Positions 33,419 to 46,792 of a stretch of 64,000 nt of DNA are shown piece by piece. Positions within the stretch are counted from its first letter, which is position 1; each line of letters opens with the position of its first letter. The notes under the pieces were generated by a model, which saw only the letters and a program-made list of their open reading frames with translations, did no database searches and was not told the DNA's origin. Source of the stretch: Arctopsyche grandis (lineage: Eukaryota > Arthropoda > Insecta > Trichoptera > Hydropsychidae); contig NC_135360.1 of the NCBI RefSeq assembly GCF_051622035.1, positions 9,166,001 through 9,230,000 on the forward strand, given 5' to 3'. The translations under genes and the position numbers were made by a program.

Positions 33419-34535
33419 AGAGGTTGTGATTTCTCGACTTTTTTTGATTCTCGAGATTCGAGAATCTCCTTTTCTCGGAATATTTGAATCTCGAGATTTG
33501 AGAATCTTATTTTCTCGAAATATTTAAATCTCGAGAATTCGAGATTTTCTTTTTTTGTTTCTCGAGAAAGTAGAATTTTTTTTTTAATATAGTGAATTGA
33601 TTTTTTTAGCATATAAACTTGACAACATACAAAAATCAAAACGAAACAAACACTACATATGTATGTATGTTAAATCAGGGGCTTACAACTTTATTAAAGA
33701 CATGACGAAAAAAAGATATAGAGAGATACAATAGAAAATTGAATAGAAAAAAAAGTAAAATTATATTAAAAAAATATTATAAAAGAAGGCATGAAAAGAA
33801 AATAAAAATATACAAAAGTAGTTTGAAATAGGAAAAATAACAATATGTAAAAAATAATTTTATGAAATTCCCAGTGTTGCTACCCGCCTTTGCCCGTGTT
33901 TTTGTGACCGGACAAATAATAAAAATACTGACCATCTATGCATATTAAAATACTGAATATAAATTGATTAATATTTAAGGAACAAATACTCGAATAAATA
34001 AATAATAAATCAAAAATCTTTGTTTAATGTGTGTTAAGTGGGGTCATATTGTCAGTGAAAATATATTTTCTATAGCGTTTTAGTGATATCATAACCGAAT
34101 ACTTCCGGACTAGTGAATAAATGGTACCTACATGCACATACATATATGCAACATAAAAATGGTGCGATTTCGTTGTAACATATGTATGTGTACTTATATG
34201 ATGACCGAATAATAACTTACCGGAAAAATAATAAAATACTGACCATCTATACATATTACAATACTTCATAAAATTATTTAGAAGTAAACAAGTATACAAA
34301 TCAGTCAGTTTATTGAGTTAATACATGTAGTGATAAATTAAGAATATTCTCGATATTTTCGAGATTCTAAAAAACGATTTCTCGAGAAAAGAGAATCTCG
34401 AATTTTCGTAATAAAATAATCTCGAAAAATGAGAATTTCGAAATTTTACAATAAAATATTCTCGAGAAACGAGAATCAAAATTTCTCGAGAGTTCTCGAG
34501 AAATCTCGAGACGAGATTTCTCGATCACAACCTCT
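33419..34535. repeat. Element with TCTCGAGA-rich arms abutting the satellite
   Basis: The segment is bounded by AGAGGTTGTGAT at the left and ATCACAACCTCT at the right, a perfect 12-bp inverted repeat. Next to each end, about 170-200 bases are packed with variants of TCTCGAGA and GAATCTCGA, many self-complementary. The interior (about 33650-34330) is AT-rich and carries two direct copies, about 300 bp apart (33926 and 34228), of AATACTGACCATCTAT followed by (A/G)CATATTA. The first satellite base follows the right end directly. No coding sequence is seen; the open frames over the arms are composition effects. The nature of the element is unknown. Confidence 0.5.
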
Positions 34536-35514
34536 GGGTTGGGTTAGGTTTGGTGAAATTAGCACGTTTTGTGTATACTTTTGCAATTTCGAATTCTTTG
34601 ATTTCGGTGTTGGTTAGGTTAGGATGGGTTAGGTATGGTGAGGTTAGCGAGTTTTGTGAATAACTAACAATCTCGAATTATTTGATTTCGGTGATGGTTA
34701 GGTTAGGATGGGTTAGGTTTGGTGAGGTAAGCACGTTTTGTGTATATTTTTGCAATGTTGAATTCTTTGATTTTGGTGTTGGTTAGGTTAGGTTGGGTTA
34801 GGTTTGGTGAGCTTAGCACGTTTTGTGTATATTTTTGCAATGTTGAATTCTTTGATTTTGGTGTTGGTAAGGTTGGGTTGGGTTAGGTTTGGTGAGGTAA
34901 GCACGTTTTGTGTATATTCTTGCAATGTCGAATTCTTTGATTTTGGTGTTGTTAAGGTTTGGTTGGGTTGGGTTTGGTGATGTAAGGGCGTTTTGTGTAT
35001 ATTTTTGCAATGTCGAATTTTTTAATTTCGGTGTTGCTTGTGTTAGGTTAGGTTGGGTTAGGTTTAGTGAGGTTAGCACGTTTTGTGTATTTTTTTGCAA
35101 TGTTGAATTCTTTGATTTCGGTGTTGTTTAGGTTAGGTTGGCTTAGGTTCGGTGAGGTTAGCACGTTTTGTGTATATTTTTGCAATGTCGAATTCTTTGA
35201 TTTCGGTCATGGTTAGGTTGGGTTGGGTTAGGTTTCGTGCGGTAAGCGAGTTTAGTGTCTAACTTACAATCTCGAATTATTTGATTTTGGTGATGGTAAG
35301 GTTAGGTTGGGTCTATTTTGATGAAGTAAGCGAGTTTTGTGAATAACTTACAATCTCGAATTCTTTGATTTCGGTGATGGTTAGGTTAGGTTGGGTTAGG
35401 TTTGGTGAGCTTAGCACGTTTTGTGTATATTTTTGCAATATTGATTTCTTTGATTTCGGTGTTGGTAAGGTTAGGTTGGGTTAGGTTTTGTGAGGTAAGC
35501 GCGTTTTGTGTATA

Positions 35515-37190
35515 TTTTTGCAATGTCGAATTCTTTGATTTCGGTGATGGTTATGTTAGGTTGGGTTAGGTTTGGTGAGGTAAGCGAGTTTTGTGAATAA
35601 CTTACAATCTCGAATTCTTTGATTTCGGTGATGGCTAGGTTAGGTTGGGTTAGGTTTGGTGAGGTAAGCGCGTTTTGGGTATATTTTTGCAATGTCGAAT
35701 TCTTTAATTTCGGTGTTGCTTGTGTTAGGTTGGGTTACGTTTGGTGAGGTTAGCGAGTTTTGTGAATAACTTACAATCTGGAATTCTTTGATTTCGGTGA
35801 TCGTTAGGTTAGGTTGGGTTAGGTTTGATGAGGTAAGCACGTTTTTTGTATATTTTTGCAATGTTGAATTCTTTGATTTTGGTGTTGGTTAGGTTTGGTG
35901 AGGTTAGCACGTTTTGTGTATATTTTTGCAATGTTGAATTCTTTGATTTCGGTGTTGTTTAGGTTAGGTTGGCTTAGGTTCGGTGAGGTTAGCACGTTTT
36001 GTGTATATTTTTGCAATGTCGAATTTATTGATTTCGGTCATGGTTAGGTTGGGTTGGGTTAGGTTTCGTGCGGTAAGCGAGTTTTGTGTCTAACTTACAA
36101 TCTCGAATTATTTGACTTTGGTGATGGTAAGGTTAGGTTGGGTCTATTTTGATGAGGTAAGCGAGTTTTGTGAAAATCTTACAATCTCGAATTCTTTAAT
36201 TTCGGTGATGGTTAGGTTAGGTTGGGTTAGGTTTGGTGAGGTTAGCACGTTTTTTGTATATTTTTGCATGGCGATTTCTTTGATTTCGGTGTTGTTTGGG
36301 TTAGTTTGGGTTAGGTATGGTGAGCATAGCACGTTTTGTGTATATTCTTGCAATGTCGAATTCTTTGATTTCGGTGATGGTTATGTTAGGTTGGGTTAGG
36401 TTTGGTGAGGTAAGCGAGTTTTGTGAATAACTTACAATCTCGAACTCTTTGATTTCGGTGATGGCTAGGTTAGGTTGGGTTAGGTTTGGTGAGGTAAGCG
36501 CGTTTTGGGTATATTTTTGCAATGTCGAATTCTTTAATTTCGGTGTTGCTTGTGTTAGGTTGGGTAACGTTTGGTGAGGTTAGCGAGTTTTGTGAATAAC
36601 TTACAATCTGGAATTCTTTGATTTCGGTGATCGTTAGGTTAGGTTGGGTTAGGTTTGATGAGGTAAGCACGTTTTTTGTATATTTTTGCAATGTTGAATT
36701 CTTTGATTTTGGTGTTGGTTAGGTTTGGTGAGGTTAGCACGTTTTGTGTATATTTTTGCAATGTTGAATTCTTTGATTTCGGTGTTGTTTAGGTTAGGTT
36801 GGCTTAGGTTCGGTGAGGTTAGCACGTTTTGTGTATATTTTTGCAATGTCGAATTTATTGATTTCGGTCATGGTTAGGTTGGGTTGGGTTAGGTTTCGTG
36901 CGGTAAGCGAGTTTTGTGTCTAACTTACAATCTCGAATTATTTGACTTTGGTGATGGTAAGGTTAGGTTGGGTCTATTTTGATGAGGTAAGCGAGTTTTG
37001 TGAAAATCTTACAATCTCGAATTCTTTAATTTCGGTGATGGTTAGGTTAGGTTGGGTTAGGTTTGGTGAGGTTAGCACGTTTTTTGTATATTTTTGCATG
37101 GCGATTTCTTTGATTTCGGTGTTGTTTGGGTTAGTTTGGGTTAGGTATGGTGAGCATAGCACGTTTTGTGTATATTCTTGCAATGTCGAA
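35515..37190 (+). repeat. 830-bp tandem higher-order block, two copies
   Basis: Within the satellite, about 35515-36344 is repeated as 36345 to about 37190 at a spacing of 830 bases (about ten monomers). Diagnostic irregular monomers recur at exactly this spacing: the TTTTGCATGGCGATTTCTTT monomer and the GGGTCTATTTTGATGAGG monomer. Few substitutions separate the copies. Confidence 0.8.
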
Positions 37191-37371
37191 TTCTTCGATT
37201 TCGGTGATGGTAATGTTAGGTTGGGTTAGGTTTGGTGAGGTAAGCGAGTTTTGTGAATAACTTACAATCTCGAATTCTTTGATTTCGGTGATGGTTAGGT
37301 TAGGTTGGGTTAGGTTTGGTGAGCTTAGCACGTTTTGTGTATATTTTTGCAATATTGATTTCTTTGATTTC

Positions 37372-39681
37372 GGTGTTGGTAAGGTTAGGTTGGGTTAGGT
37401 TTTGTGAGGTAAGCGCGTTTTGTGTATATTTTTGCAATGTCGAATTCTTTGATTTCGGTGATGGTTATGTTAGGTTGGGTTAGGTTTGGTGAGGTAAGCG
37501 AGTTTTGTGAATAACTTACAATCTCGAATTCTTTGATTTCGGTGATGGCTAGGTTAGGTTGGTTTAGGTTTGGTGAGGTAAGCGCGTTTTGTGTATATTT
37601 TTGCGATGTTGAATTCTTTGATTTTGGTGTTGGTAAGGTAAGGTTGGGTTAGGTTTGGTGAGCTTAGCACGTTTTGTGTATATTTTTGCAATGTTGAATT
37701 CTTTGATTTTGGTGTTGGTTAGGTTGGGTTGGGTTAGGTTTGGTGAGGTAAGCACGTTTTGTGTATATTCTTTGCAATGTCGAATTCTTTGATTTCGGTG
37801 ATGGTAATGTTAGGTTGGGTTAGGTTTGGTGAGGTAAGCGAGTTTTGTGAATAATTAAGAATCTCGAATTCTTTGATTTCGGTGATGGTTAGGTTAGGTT
37901 GGGTTAGGTTTGGTGAGCTTAGCACGTTTTGTGTATATTTTTGCAATGTTAAATTCTTTGATTTTGGTGTTGTTAAGGTTTGGTTGGGTTGGGTTTGGTG
38001 AGGTAAGGGCGTTTTGTGTATATTTTTGCAATGTCGAATTTTTTGATTTCGGTGTTGCTTGGGTTAGGTTGGGTTAGGTTTGGTGAGCTAAGCACGTTTT
38101 GTGTATATTTTTGCAATGTTGAATTCTTCGATTTTGGTGTTGGTTAGGTTAGGTTGGGTTAGGTTTGGTGAGATAAGCGAGTTTTGTGAATAACTTACAA
38201 TCTCGAATTCTTTGATTTCGGTGATGGCTAGGTTAGGTTGGTTTAGGTTTGGTGAGGTAAGCGCGTTTTGTGTATATTTTTGCGATGTTGAATTCTTTGA
38301 TTTTGGTGTTGCTTGTGTTAGGTTGGGTTACGTTTGGTGAGGTTAGCGAGTTTTGTGAATAACTTACAATCTGGAATTCTTTGATTTCGGTGATCGTTAG
38401 GTTAGGTTGGGTTAGGTTTGATGAGGTAAGCACGTTTTTTGTATATTTTTGCAATGTTGAATTCTTTGATTTTGGTGTTGGTTAGGTTCGGTGAGGTTAG
38501 CACGTTTTGTGTATATTTTTGCAATGTCGAATTTATTGATTTCGGTCATGGTTAGGTTGGGTTGGGTTAGGTTTCGTGCGGTAAGCGAGTTTTGTGTCTA
38601 ACTTACAATCTCGAATTATTTGATTTTGGTGATGGTAAGGTTAGGTTGGGTCTATTTTGATGAAGTAAGCGAGTTTTGTGTAAATTTTACAATCTCGAAT
38701 TCATTGATTTCGGTGATGGTTAGGTTAGGTTGGGTTAAGTATGGTGAGGTTAGCATCTTTTGTGTATATTTTTGAAAAGTCGAATTCTTTGATTTTGGTG
38801 TTGGTTAGGTTAGGTTGGGTTAGGTTTGTTGAGCTTAGCACGTTTTGTGTATATTTTTGCAATGTTGAATTCTTTGATTTCGGTGTTGGTAAGGTTAGGT
38901 TGGGTTAGGTTTTGTGAGGTAAGCGCGTTTTGTGTATATTTTTGCAATGTCGAATTCTTTGATTTCGGTGATGGTTATGTTAGGTTGGGTTAGGTTTGGT
39001 GAGATAAGCGAGTTTTGTGAATAACTTACAATCTCGAATTCTTTGATTTCGGTGATGGCTAGGTTAGGTTGGTTTAGGTTTGGTGAGGTAAGCGCGTTTT
39101 GTGTATATTTTTGCGATGTTGAATTCTTTGATTTTGGTGTTGGTAAGGTAAGGTTGGGTTAGGTTTGGTGAGCTTAGCACGTTTTGTGTATATTTTTGCA
39201 ATGTTGAATTCTTTGATTTTGGTGTTGGTTAGGTTGGGTTGGGTTAGGTTTGGTGAGGTAAGCACGTTTTGTGTATATTCTTTGCAATGTCGAATTCTTT
39301 GATTTCGGTGATGGTAATGTTAGGTTGGGTTAGGTTTGGTGAGGTAAGCGAGTTTTGTGAATAATTAAGAATCTCGAATTCTTTGATTTCGGTGATGGTT
39401 AGGTTAGGTTGGGTTAGGTTTGGTGAGCTTAGCACGTTTTGTGTATATTTTTGCAATGTTAAATTCTTTGATTTTGGTGTTGTTAAGGTTTGGTTGGGTT
39501 GGGTTTGGTGAGGTAAGGGCGTTTTGTGTATATTTTTGCAATGTCGAATTTTTTGATTTCGGTGTTGCTTGGGTTAGGTTGGGTTAGGTTTGGTGAGCTA
39601 AGCATGTTTTGTGTATATTTTTGCAATGTTGAATTCTTCGATTTTGGTGTTGGTTAGGTTAGGTTGGGTTAGGTTTGGTGA
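37372..39681 (+). repeat. 1510-bp spaced duplication inside the satellite
   Basis: About 800 bases (37372-38171) recur at 38882-39681. An adjacent part (from about 38233) recurs with a spacing of 1681 bases (from about 39914), so a two-monomer insertion (171 bases) separates the two registers. Shared markers include TGTATATTCTTTGCAATG and AATAATTAAGAATCTCG. Confidence 0.7.
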
Positions 39682-42600
39682 GCTTAGCACGTTTTGTGTA
39701 TATTTTTGCAATATTGATTTCTTTGATTTCGGTGTTGGTAAGGTTAGGTTGGGTTAGGTTTTGTGAGGTAAGCGCGTTTTGTGTATATTTTTGCAATGTC
39801 GAATTCTTTGATTTCGGTGATGGTTATGTTAGGTTGGGTTAGGTTTGGTGAGGTAAGCGAGTTTTGTGTATATTCTTGCAATCTCGAATTCTTTGATTTC
39901 GGTGATGGCTAGGTTAGGTTGGGTTAGGTTTGGTGAGGTAAGCGCGTTTTGGGTATATTTTTGCAATGTCGAATTCTTTAATTTCGGTGTTGCTTGTGTT
40001 AGGTTGGGTTACGTTTGGTGAGGTTAGCGAGTTTTGTGAATAACTTACAATCTGGAATTCTTTGATTTCGGTGATCGTTAGGTTAGGTTGGGTTAGGTTT
40101 GATGAGGTAAGCACGTTTTTTGTATATTTTTGCAATGTTGAATTCTTTGATTTTGGTGTTGGTTAGGTTCGGTGAGGTTAGCACGTTTTGTGTATATTTT
40201 TGCAATGTCGAATTTATTGATTTCGGTCATGGTTAGGTTGGGTTGGGTTAGGTTTCGTGCGGTAAGCGAGTTTTGTGTCTAACTTACAATCTCGAATTAT
40301 TTGATTTTGGTGATGGTAAGGTTAGGTTGGGTCTATTTTGATGAAGTAAGCGAGTTTTGTGTAAATTTTAAAATCTCGAATTCATTGATTTCGGTGATGG
40401 TTAGGTTAGGTTGGGTTAAGTATGGTGAGGTTAGCATCTTTTGTGTATATTTTTGAAAAGTCGAATTCTTTGATTTTGGTGTTGGTTAGGTTAGGTTGGG
40501 TTAGGTTTGTTGAGCTTAGCACGTTTTGTGTATATTTTTGCAATGTTGAATTCTTTGATTTCGGTGTTGTTTAGGTTAGGTTGGCTTAGGTTCGGTGAGG
40601 TTAGCACGTTTTGTGTATATTTTTGCAATGTCGAATTCTTTGATTTCGGTCATGGTTAGGTTGGGTTGGGTTAGGTTTCGTGCGGTTAGCGAGTTTTTTG
40701 TCTAACTTACAATCTCGAATTATTTGACTTTGGTGATGGTAAGGTTAGGTTGGGTCTATTTTGATGAGGTAAGCGAGTTTTGTGAAAATCTTACAATCTC
40801 GAATTCTTTAATTTCGGTGATGGTTAGGTTAGGTTGGGTTAGGTTTGGTGAGGTTAGCACGTTTTGTGTATATTTTTGCAATGTTGAATTATTTGATTTC
40901 GGTGTTGTTTAGGTTAGGTTGGCTTAGGTTCGGTGAGGTTAGCACGTTTTGTGTATATTTTTGCAATGTCGAATTTATTGATTTCGGTCATGGTTAGGTT
41001 GGGTTGGGTTAGGTTTCGTGCGGTAAGCGAGTTTTGTGTCTAACTTACAATCTCGAATTATTTGACTTTGGTGATGGTAAGGTTAGGTTGGGTCTATTTT
41101 GATGAGGTAAGCGAGTTTTGTGAAAATCTTACAATCTCGAATTCTTTAATTTCGGTGATGGTTAGGTTAGGTTGGGTTAGGTTTGGTGAGGTTAGCACGT
41201 TTTTTGTATATTTTTGCATGGCGATTTCTTTGATTTCGGTGTTGTTTGGGTTAGTTTGGGTTAGGTATGGTGAGCATAGCACGTTTTGTGTATATTCTTG
41301 CAATGTCTAATTCTTCGATTTCGGTGATGGTAATGTTAGGTTGGGTTAGGTTTGGTGAGGTAAGCGAGTTTTGTGAATAACTTACAATCTCGAATTCTTT
41401 GATTTCGGTGATGGTTAGGTTAGGTTGGGTTAGGTTTGGTGAGCTTAGCACGTTTTGTGTATATTTTTGCAATATTGATTTCTTTGATTTCGGTGTTGGT
41501 AAGGTTAGGTTGGGTTAGGTTTTGTGAGGTAAGCGCGTTTTGTGTATATTTTTGCAATGTCGAATTCTTTGATTTCGGTGATGGTTATGTTAGGTTGGGT
41601 TAGGTTTGGTGAGGTAAGCGAGTTTTGTGAATAACTTACAATCTCGAATTCTTTGATTTCGGTGATGGCTAGGTTAGGTTGGTTTAGGTTTGGTGAGGTA
41701 AGCGCGTTTTGTGTATATTTTTGCAATGTCGAATTCTTTAATTTCGGTGTTGCTTGTGTTAGGTTTGGTTACGTTTGGTGAGGTTAGCGAGTTTTGTGAA
41801 TAACTTACAATCTGGAATTCTTTGATTTCGGTGATCGTTAGGTTAGGTTGGGTTAGGTTTGGTGAGGTAAGCACGTTTTTTGTATATTTTTGCAATGTTG
41901 AATTCTTTGATTTTGGTGTTGGTTAGGTTTGGTGAGGTTAGCACGTTTTGTGTATATTTTTGCAATGTTAAAATCTTTGATTTCGGTGTTGTTTAGGTTA
42001 GGTTGGCTTAGGTTCGGTGAGGTTAGCACGTTTTGTGTATATTTTTGCAATGTCGAATTTATTGATTTCGGTCATGGTTAGGTTGGGTTGGGTTAGGTTT
42101 CGTGCGGTAAGCGAGTTTTGTGTCTAACTTACAATCTCGAATTATTTGATTTTGGTGATGGTAAGGTTAGGTTGGGTTAGGTTTGGTGAGGTTAGCACGT
42201 TTTTTGTATATTTTTGCATGGCGATTTCTTTGATTTAGAATCATATTGATTGTGAATAATTTAGAATCTCAAATTCTTTGATTTCGGTGATGGTTAGGTT
42301 AGGTTGGGTTAGGTTTGGTGAGCTTAGCACGTTTTGTGTATATTTTTGCAATGTGGAATTCTTTGATTTTGGTGTTGTTAAGGTTTGGTTGGGTTGGGTT
42401 TGGTGAGGTGAGCGCGTTTTGTGTATATTTTTGCAATGTTGAATTCTTTGATTTTGGTGTTGGTTAGGTTGGGTTGGGTTAGGTTTGGTGAGGTAAGCCC
42501 GTTTTGTGTATATTCTTGCAATGTCGAATTCTTTGATTTCGGTGATGGTAATGTAAGGTTGGATTAGGTTTGGTGAGGTAAGCGAGTTTTGAGAAAAACT

Positions 42601-45600
42601 AACAATCTGGAATTCTTTGATTTCGGTGATGGTTAGGTTAGGTTGGGTTTGGTTTGGTGAGGTTAGCGAGTTTTGTGAATAACTAACAATCTGAAATTCT
42701 TTAAAATTTCGGTGATGGTTAGGTTTTTTGATTTCGGTGATTTCGGTGATTCTTTGATTTCGGTGATGGTAATGTTAGGTTGGGTTGGGTTTGGTGAGGT
42801 AAGCGAGTTTTGTGAATAATTAAGAATCTCGAATTCTTTGATTTCGGTGATGGTTAGGTTAGGTTGGGTTAGGTTTGGTGAGCTTAGCACGTTTTGTGTA
42901 TATTTTTGCAATGTTAAATTCTTTGATTTTGGTGTTGTTAAGGTTTGGTTGGGTTGGGTTTGGTGAGGTAAGGGCGTTTTGTGTATATTTTTGCAATGTC
43001 GAATTTTTTGATTTCGGTGTTGCTTGGGTTAGGTTGGGTTAGGTTTGGTGAGCTAAGCACGTTTTGTGTATATTTTTGCAATGTTGAATTCTTCGATTTT
43101 GGTGTTGGTTAGGTTAGGTTGGGTTAGGTTTGGTGAGCTTAGCACGTTTTGTGTATATTTTTGCAAAATTGATTTCTTTGATCTCGGTGTTGGTAAGGTT
43201 AGGTTGGGTTAGGTTTTGTGAGGTAAGCGCGTTTTGTGTATATTTTTGCAATGTCGAATTCTTTGATTTCGGTGATGGCTAGGTTAGGTTGGGTTAGGTT
43301 TGGTGAGGTAAGCGCGTTTTGGGTATATTTTTGCAATGTCGAATTCTTTAATTTCGGTGTTGCTTGTGTTAGGTTGGGTTACGTTTGGTGAGGTTAGCGA
43401 GTTTTGTGAATAACTTACAATCTGGAATTCTTTGATTTCGGTGATCGTTAGGTTAGGTTGGGTTAGGTTTGATGAGGTAAGCACGTTTTTTGTATATTTT
43501 TGCAATGTTGAATTCTTTGATTTTGGTGTTGGTTAGGTTCGGTGAGGTTAGCACGTTTTGTGTATATTTTTGCAATGTCGAATTTTTTGATTTCGGTGTT
43601 GCTTGGGTTAGGTTGGGTTAGGTTTGGTGAGCTAAGCACGTTTTGTGTATATTTTTGCAATGTTGAATTCTTTGATTTCGGTGATCGTTAGGTTAGGTTG
43701 GGTTAGGTTTGGTGAGGTAAGCACGTTTTTTGTATATTTTTGCAATGTTGAATTCTTTGATTTTGGTGTTGGTTAGGTTTGGTGAGGTTAGCACGTTTTG
43801 TGTATATTTTTGCAATGTTGAATTTTTTGATTTCGGTGTTGCTTGGGTTAGGTTGGGTTAGGTTTGGTGAGCTTAGCACGTTTTGTGTATATTTTTGCAA
43901 TGTTGAATTCTTTGATTTTGGTGTTGGTTAGGTTGGGTTGGGTTAGGTTTGGTGAGGTAAGCGCGTTTTGTGTATATTTTTGCAATGTCGAATTTTTTGA
44001 TTTCGGTGTTGCTTGGGATAGGTTGGGTTAGGTTTGGTGAGCTTAGCACGTTTTGTGTATATTTTTGCAATGTTGAATTCTTTGATTTTGGTGTTGGTTA
44101 GGTTGGGTTGGGTTAGGTTTGGTGAGGTAAGCGCGTTTTGTGTATATTTTTGCAATGTCGAATTCTTTAATTTCGGTGTTGCTTGTGTTAGGTTGGGTTA
44201 GGTTTGGTGAGGTTAGCGAGTTTTGTGAATAACTAACAATCTGAAATTCTTTAAAATTTCGGTGATGGTTAGGTTTCTTGATTTCGGTGATTTCGGTGAT
44301 TCTTTGATTTCGGTGATGGTAATGTTAGGTTGGGTTAGGTTTGGTGAGGTAAGCGAGTTTTGTGAATAATTAAGAATCTCGAATTCTTTGATTTCGGTGA
44401 TCGTTAGGTTAGGTTGGGTTAGGTTTGGTGAGCTTAGCACGTTTTGTGTATATTTTTGCAATGTTGAATTCTTTGATTTTGGTGTTGGTTAGGTTGGGTT
44501 GGGTTAGGTTTGGTGAGGTAAGCGCGTTTTGTGTATATTTTTGCAATGTTGAATTCTTTGATTTTGGTGTTGGTTAGGTTAGGTTGGGTTAGGTTTGGTG
44601 AGCTTAGCACGTTTTGTGTATATTTTTGCAATGTTGAATTCTTTGATTTTGGTGTTGGTTAGGTTGGGTTGGGTTACGTTTGGTGAGGTTAGCGAGTTTT
44701 GTGAATAACTTACAATCTGGAATTCTTTGATTTCGGTGATCGTTAGGTTAGGTTGGGTTAGGTTTGGTGAGGTAAGCACGTTTTTTGTATATTTTTGCAA
44801 TGTTGAATTCTTTGATTTTGGTGTTGGTTAGGTTTGGTGTGGTTAGCACGTTTTGTGTATATTTTTGCAATGTTGAATTCTTTGATTTCGGTGTTGTTAA
44901 GGTTAGGTTGGCTTAGGTTCGGTGAGGTTAGCACGTTTTGTGTATATTTTTGCAATGTTGAATTTTTTGATTTCGGTGTTGCTTGGGTTAGGTTGGGTTA
45001 GGTTTGGTGAGCTTAGCACGTTATGTGTATATTTTTGCAATGTTGAATTCTTTGATTTTGGTGTTGGTTAGGTTGGGTTGGGTTAGGTTTGGTGAGGTAA
45101 GCGCGTTTTGTGTATATTTTTGCAATGTCGAATTTTTTGATTTCGGTGTTGCTTGGGATAGGTTGGGTTAGGTTTGGTGAGCTTAGCACGTTTTGTGTAT
45201 ATTTTTGCAATGTTGAATTCTTTGATTTTGGTGTTGGTTAGGTTGTGTTGGGTTAGGTTTGGTGAGGTAAGCGCGTTTTGTGTATATTTTTGCAATGTCG
45301 AATTCTTTAATTTCGGTGTTGCTTGTGTTAGGTTGGGTTAGGTTTGGTGAGGTTAGCGAATTTTGTGAATAACTAACAATCTGAAATTCTTTAAAATTTC
45401 GGTGATGGTTAGGTTTCTTGATTTCGGTGATTTCGGTGATTCTTTGATTTCGGTGATGGTAATGTTAGGTTGGGTTAGGTTTGGTGAGGTAAGCGAGTTT
45501 TGTGAATAATTAAGAATCTCGAATTCTTTGATTTCGGTGATCGTTAGGTTAGGTTGGGTTAGGTTTGGTGAGCTTAGCACGTTTTGTGTATATTTTTGCA

Positions 45601-46792
45601 ATGTTGAATTCTTTGATTTTGGTGTTGGTTAGGTTAGGTTGGGTTAGGTTTGGTGAGCTTAGCACGTTTTGTGTATATTTTTGCAATGTTGAATTCTTTG
45701 ATTTTGGTGTTGGTTAGGTTGGGTTGGGTTACGTTTGGTGAGGTTAGCGAGTTTTGTGAATAACTAACAATCTGGAATTCTTTGATTTCGGTGATCGTTA
45801 GGTTAGGTTGGGTTAGGTTTGGTGAGGTAAGCACGTTTTTTGTATATTTTTGCAATGTTGAATTCTTTGATTTTGGTGTTGGTTAGGTTTGGTGAGGTTA
45901 GCACGTTTTGTGTATATTTTTGCAATGTTGAATTCTTTGATTTCGGTGTTGTTTAGGTTAGGTTGGCTTAGGTTCGGTGAGGTTAGCACGTTTTGTGTTA
46001 ATTTTTGCAATGTCGAATTTATTGATTTCGGTCATGGTTAGGTTGGGTTGGGTTAGGTTTCGTGCGGTAAGCGAGTTTTGTGTCTAACTTACAATCTCGA
46101 ATTATTTGATTTTGGTGATGGTAAGGTTAGGTTGGGTCTATTTTGATGAAGTAAGCGAGTTTTGTGTAAATCTTACAATCTCGAATTCATTGATTTCGGT
46201 GATGGTTAGGTTAGGTTGGGTTAAGTATGGTGAGGTTAGCATCTTTTGTGTATATTTTTGAAAAGTCGAATTCTTTGATTTTGGTGTTGGTTAGGTTAGG
46301 TTGGGTTAGGTTTGTTGAGCTTAGCACGTTTTGTGTATATTTTTGCAATGTTGAATTCTTTGATTTCGGTGTTGTTTAGGTTAGGTTGGCTTAGGTTCGG
46401 TGAGGTTAGCACGTTTTGTGTATATTTTTGCAATGTCGAATTCTTTGATTTCGGTCATGGTTAGGTTGGGTTGGGTTAGGTTTCGTGCGGTTAGCGAGTT
46501 TTTTGTCTAACTTACAATCTCGAATTATTTGACTTTGGTGATGGTAAGGTTAGGTTGGGTCTATTTTGATGAGGTAAGCGAGTTTTGTGAAAATCTTACA
46601 ATCTCGAATTCTTTAATTTCGGTGATGGTTAGGTTAGGTTGGGTTAGGTTTGGTGAGGTTAGCACGTTTTTTGTATATTTTTGCATGGCGATTTCTTTGA
46701 TTTCGGTGTTGTTTGGGTTAGTTTGGGTAAGGTATGGTGAGCATAGCACGTTTTGTGTATATTCTTGCAATGTCGAATTCTTCGATTTCGGT
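39649..46792 (+). repeat. 7144-bp higher-order repeat, unit A
   Basis: About 84 monomers form a unit that is repeated immediately to the right at 46793-53936. Every irregular monomer in unit A has a counterpart exactly 7144 bases further on. Examples are GAATCATATTGATTGTGAAT at about 42238 and 49382, and the GATTTCGGTGATTTCGGTGA disruptions. Only a handful of base differences were noticed by eye, for example one at 45024/52168 and one at about 42552/49696. Confidence 0.9.
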
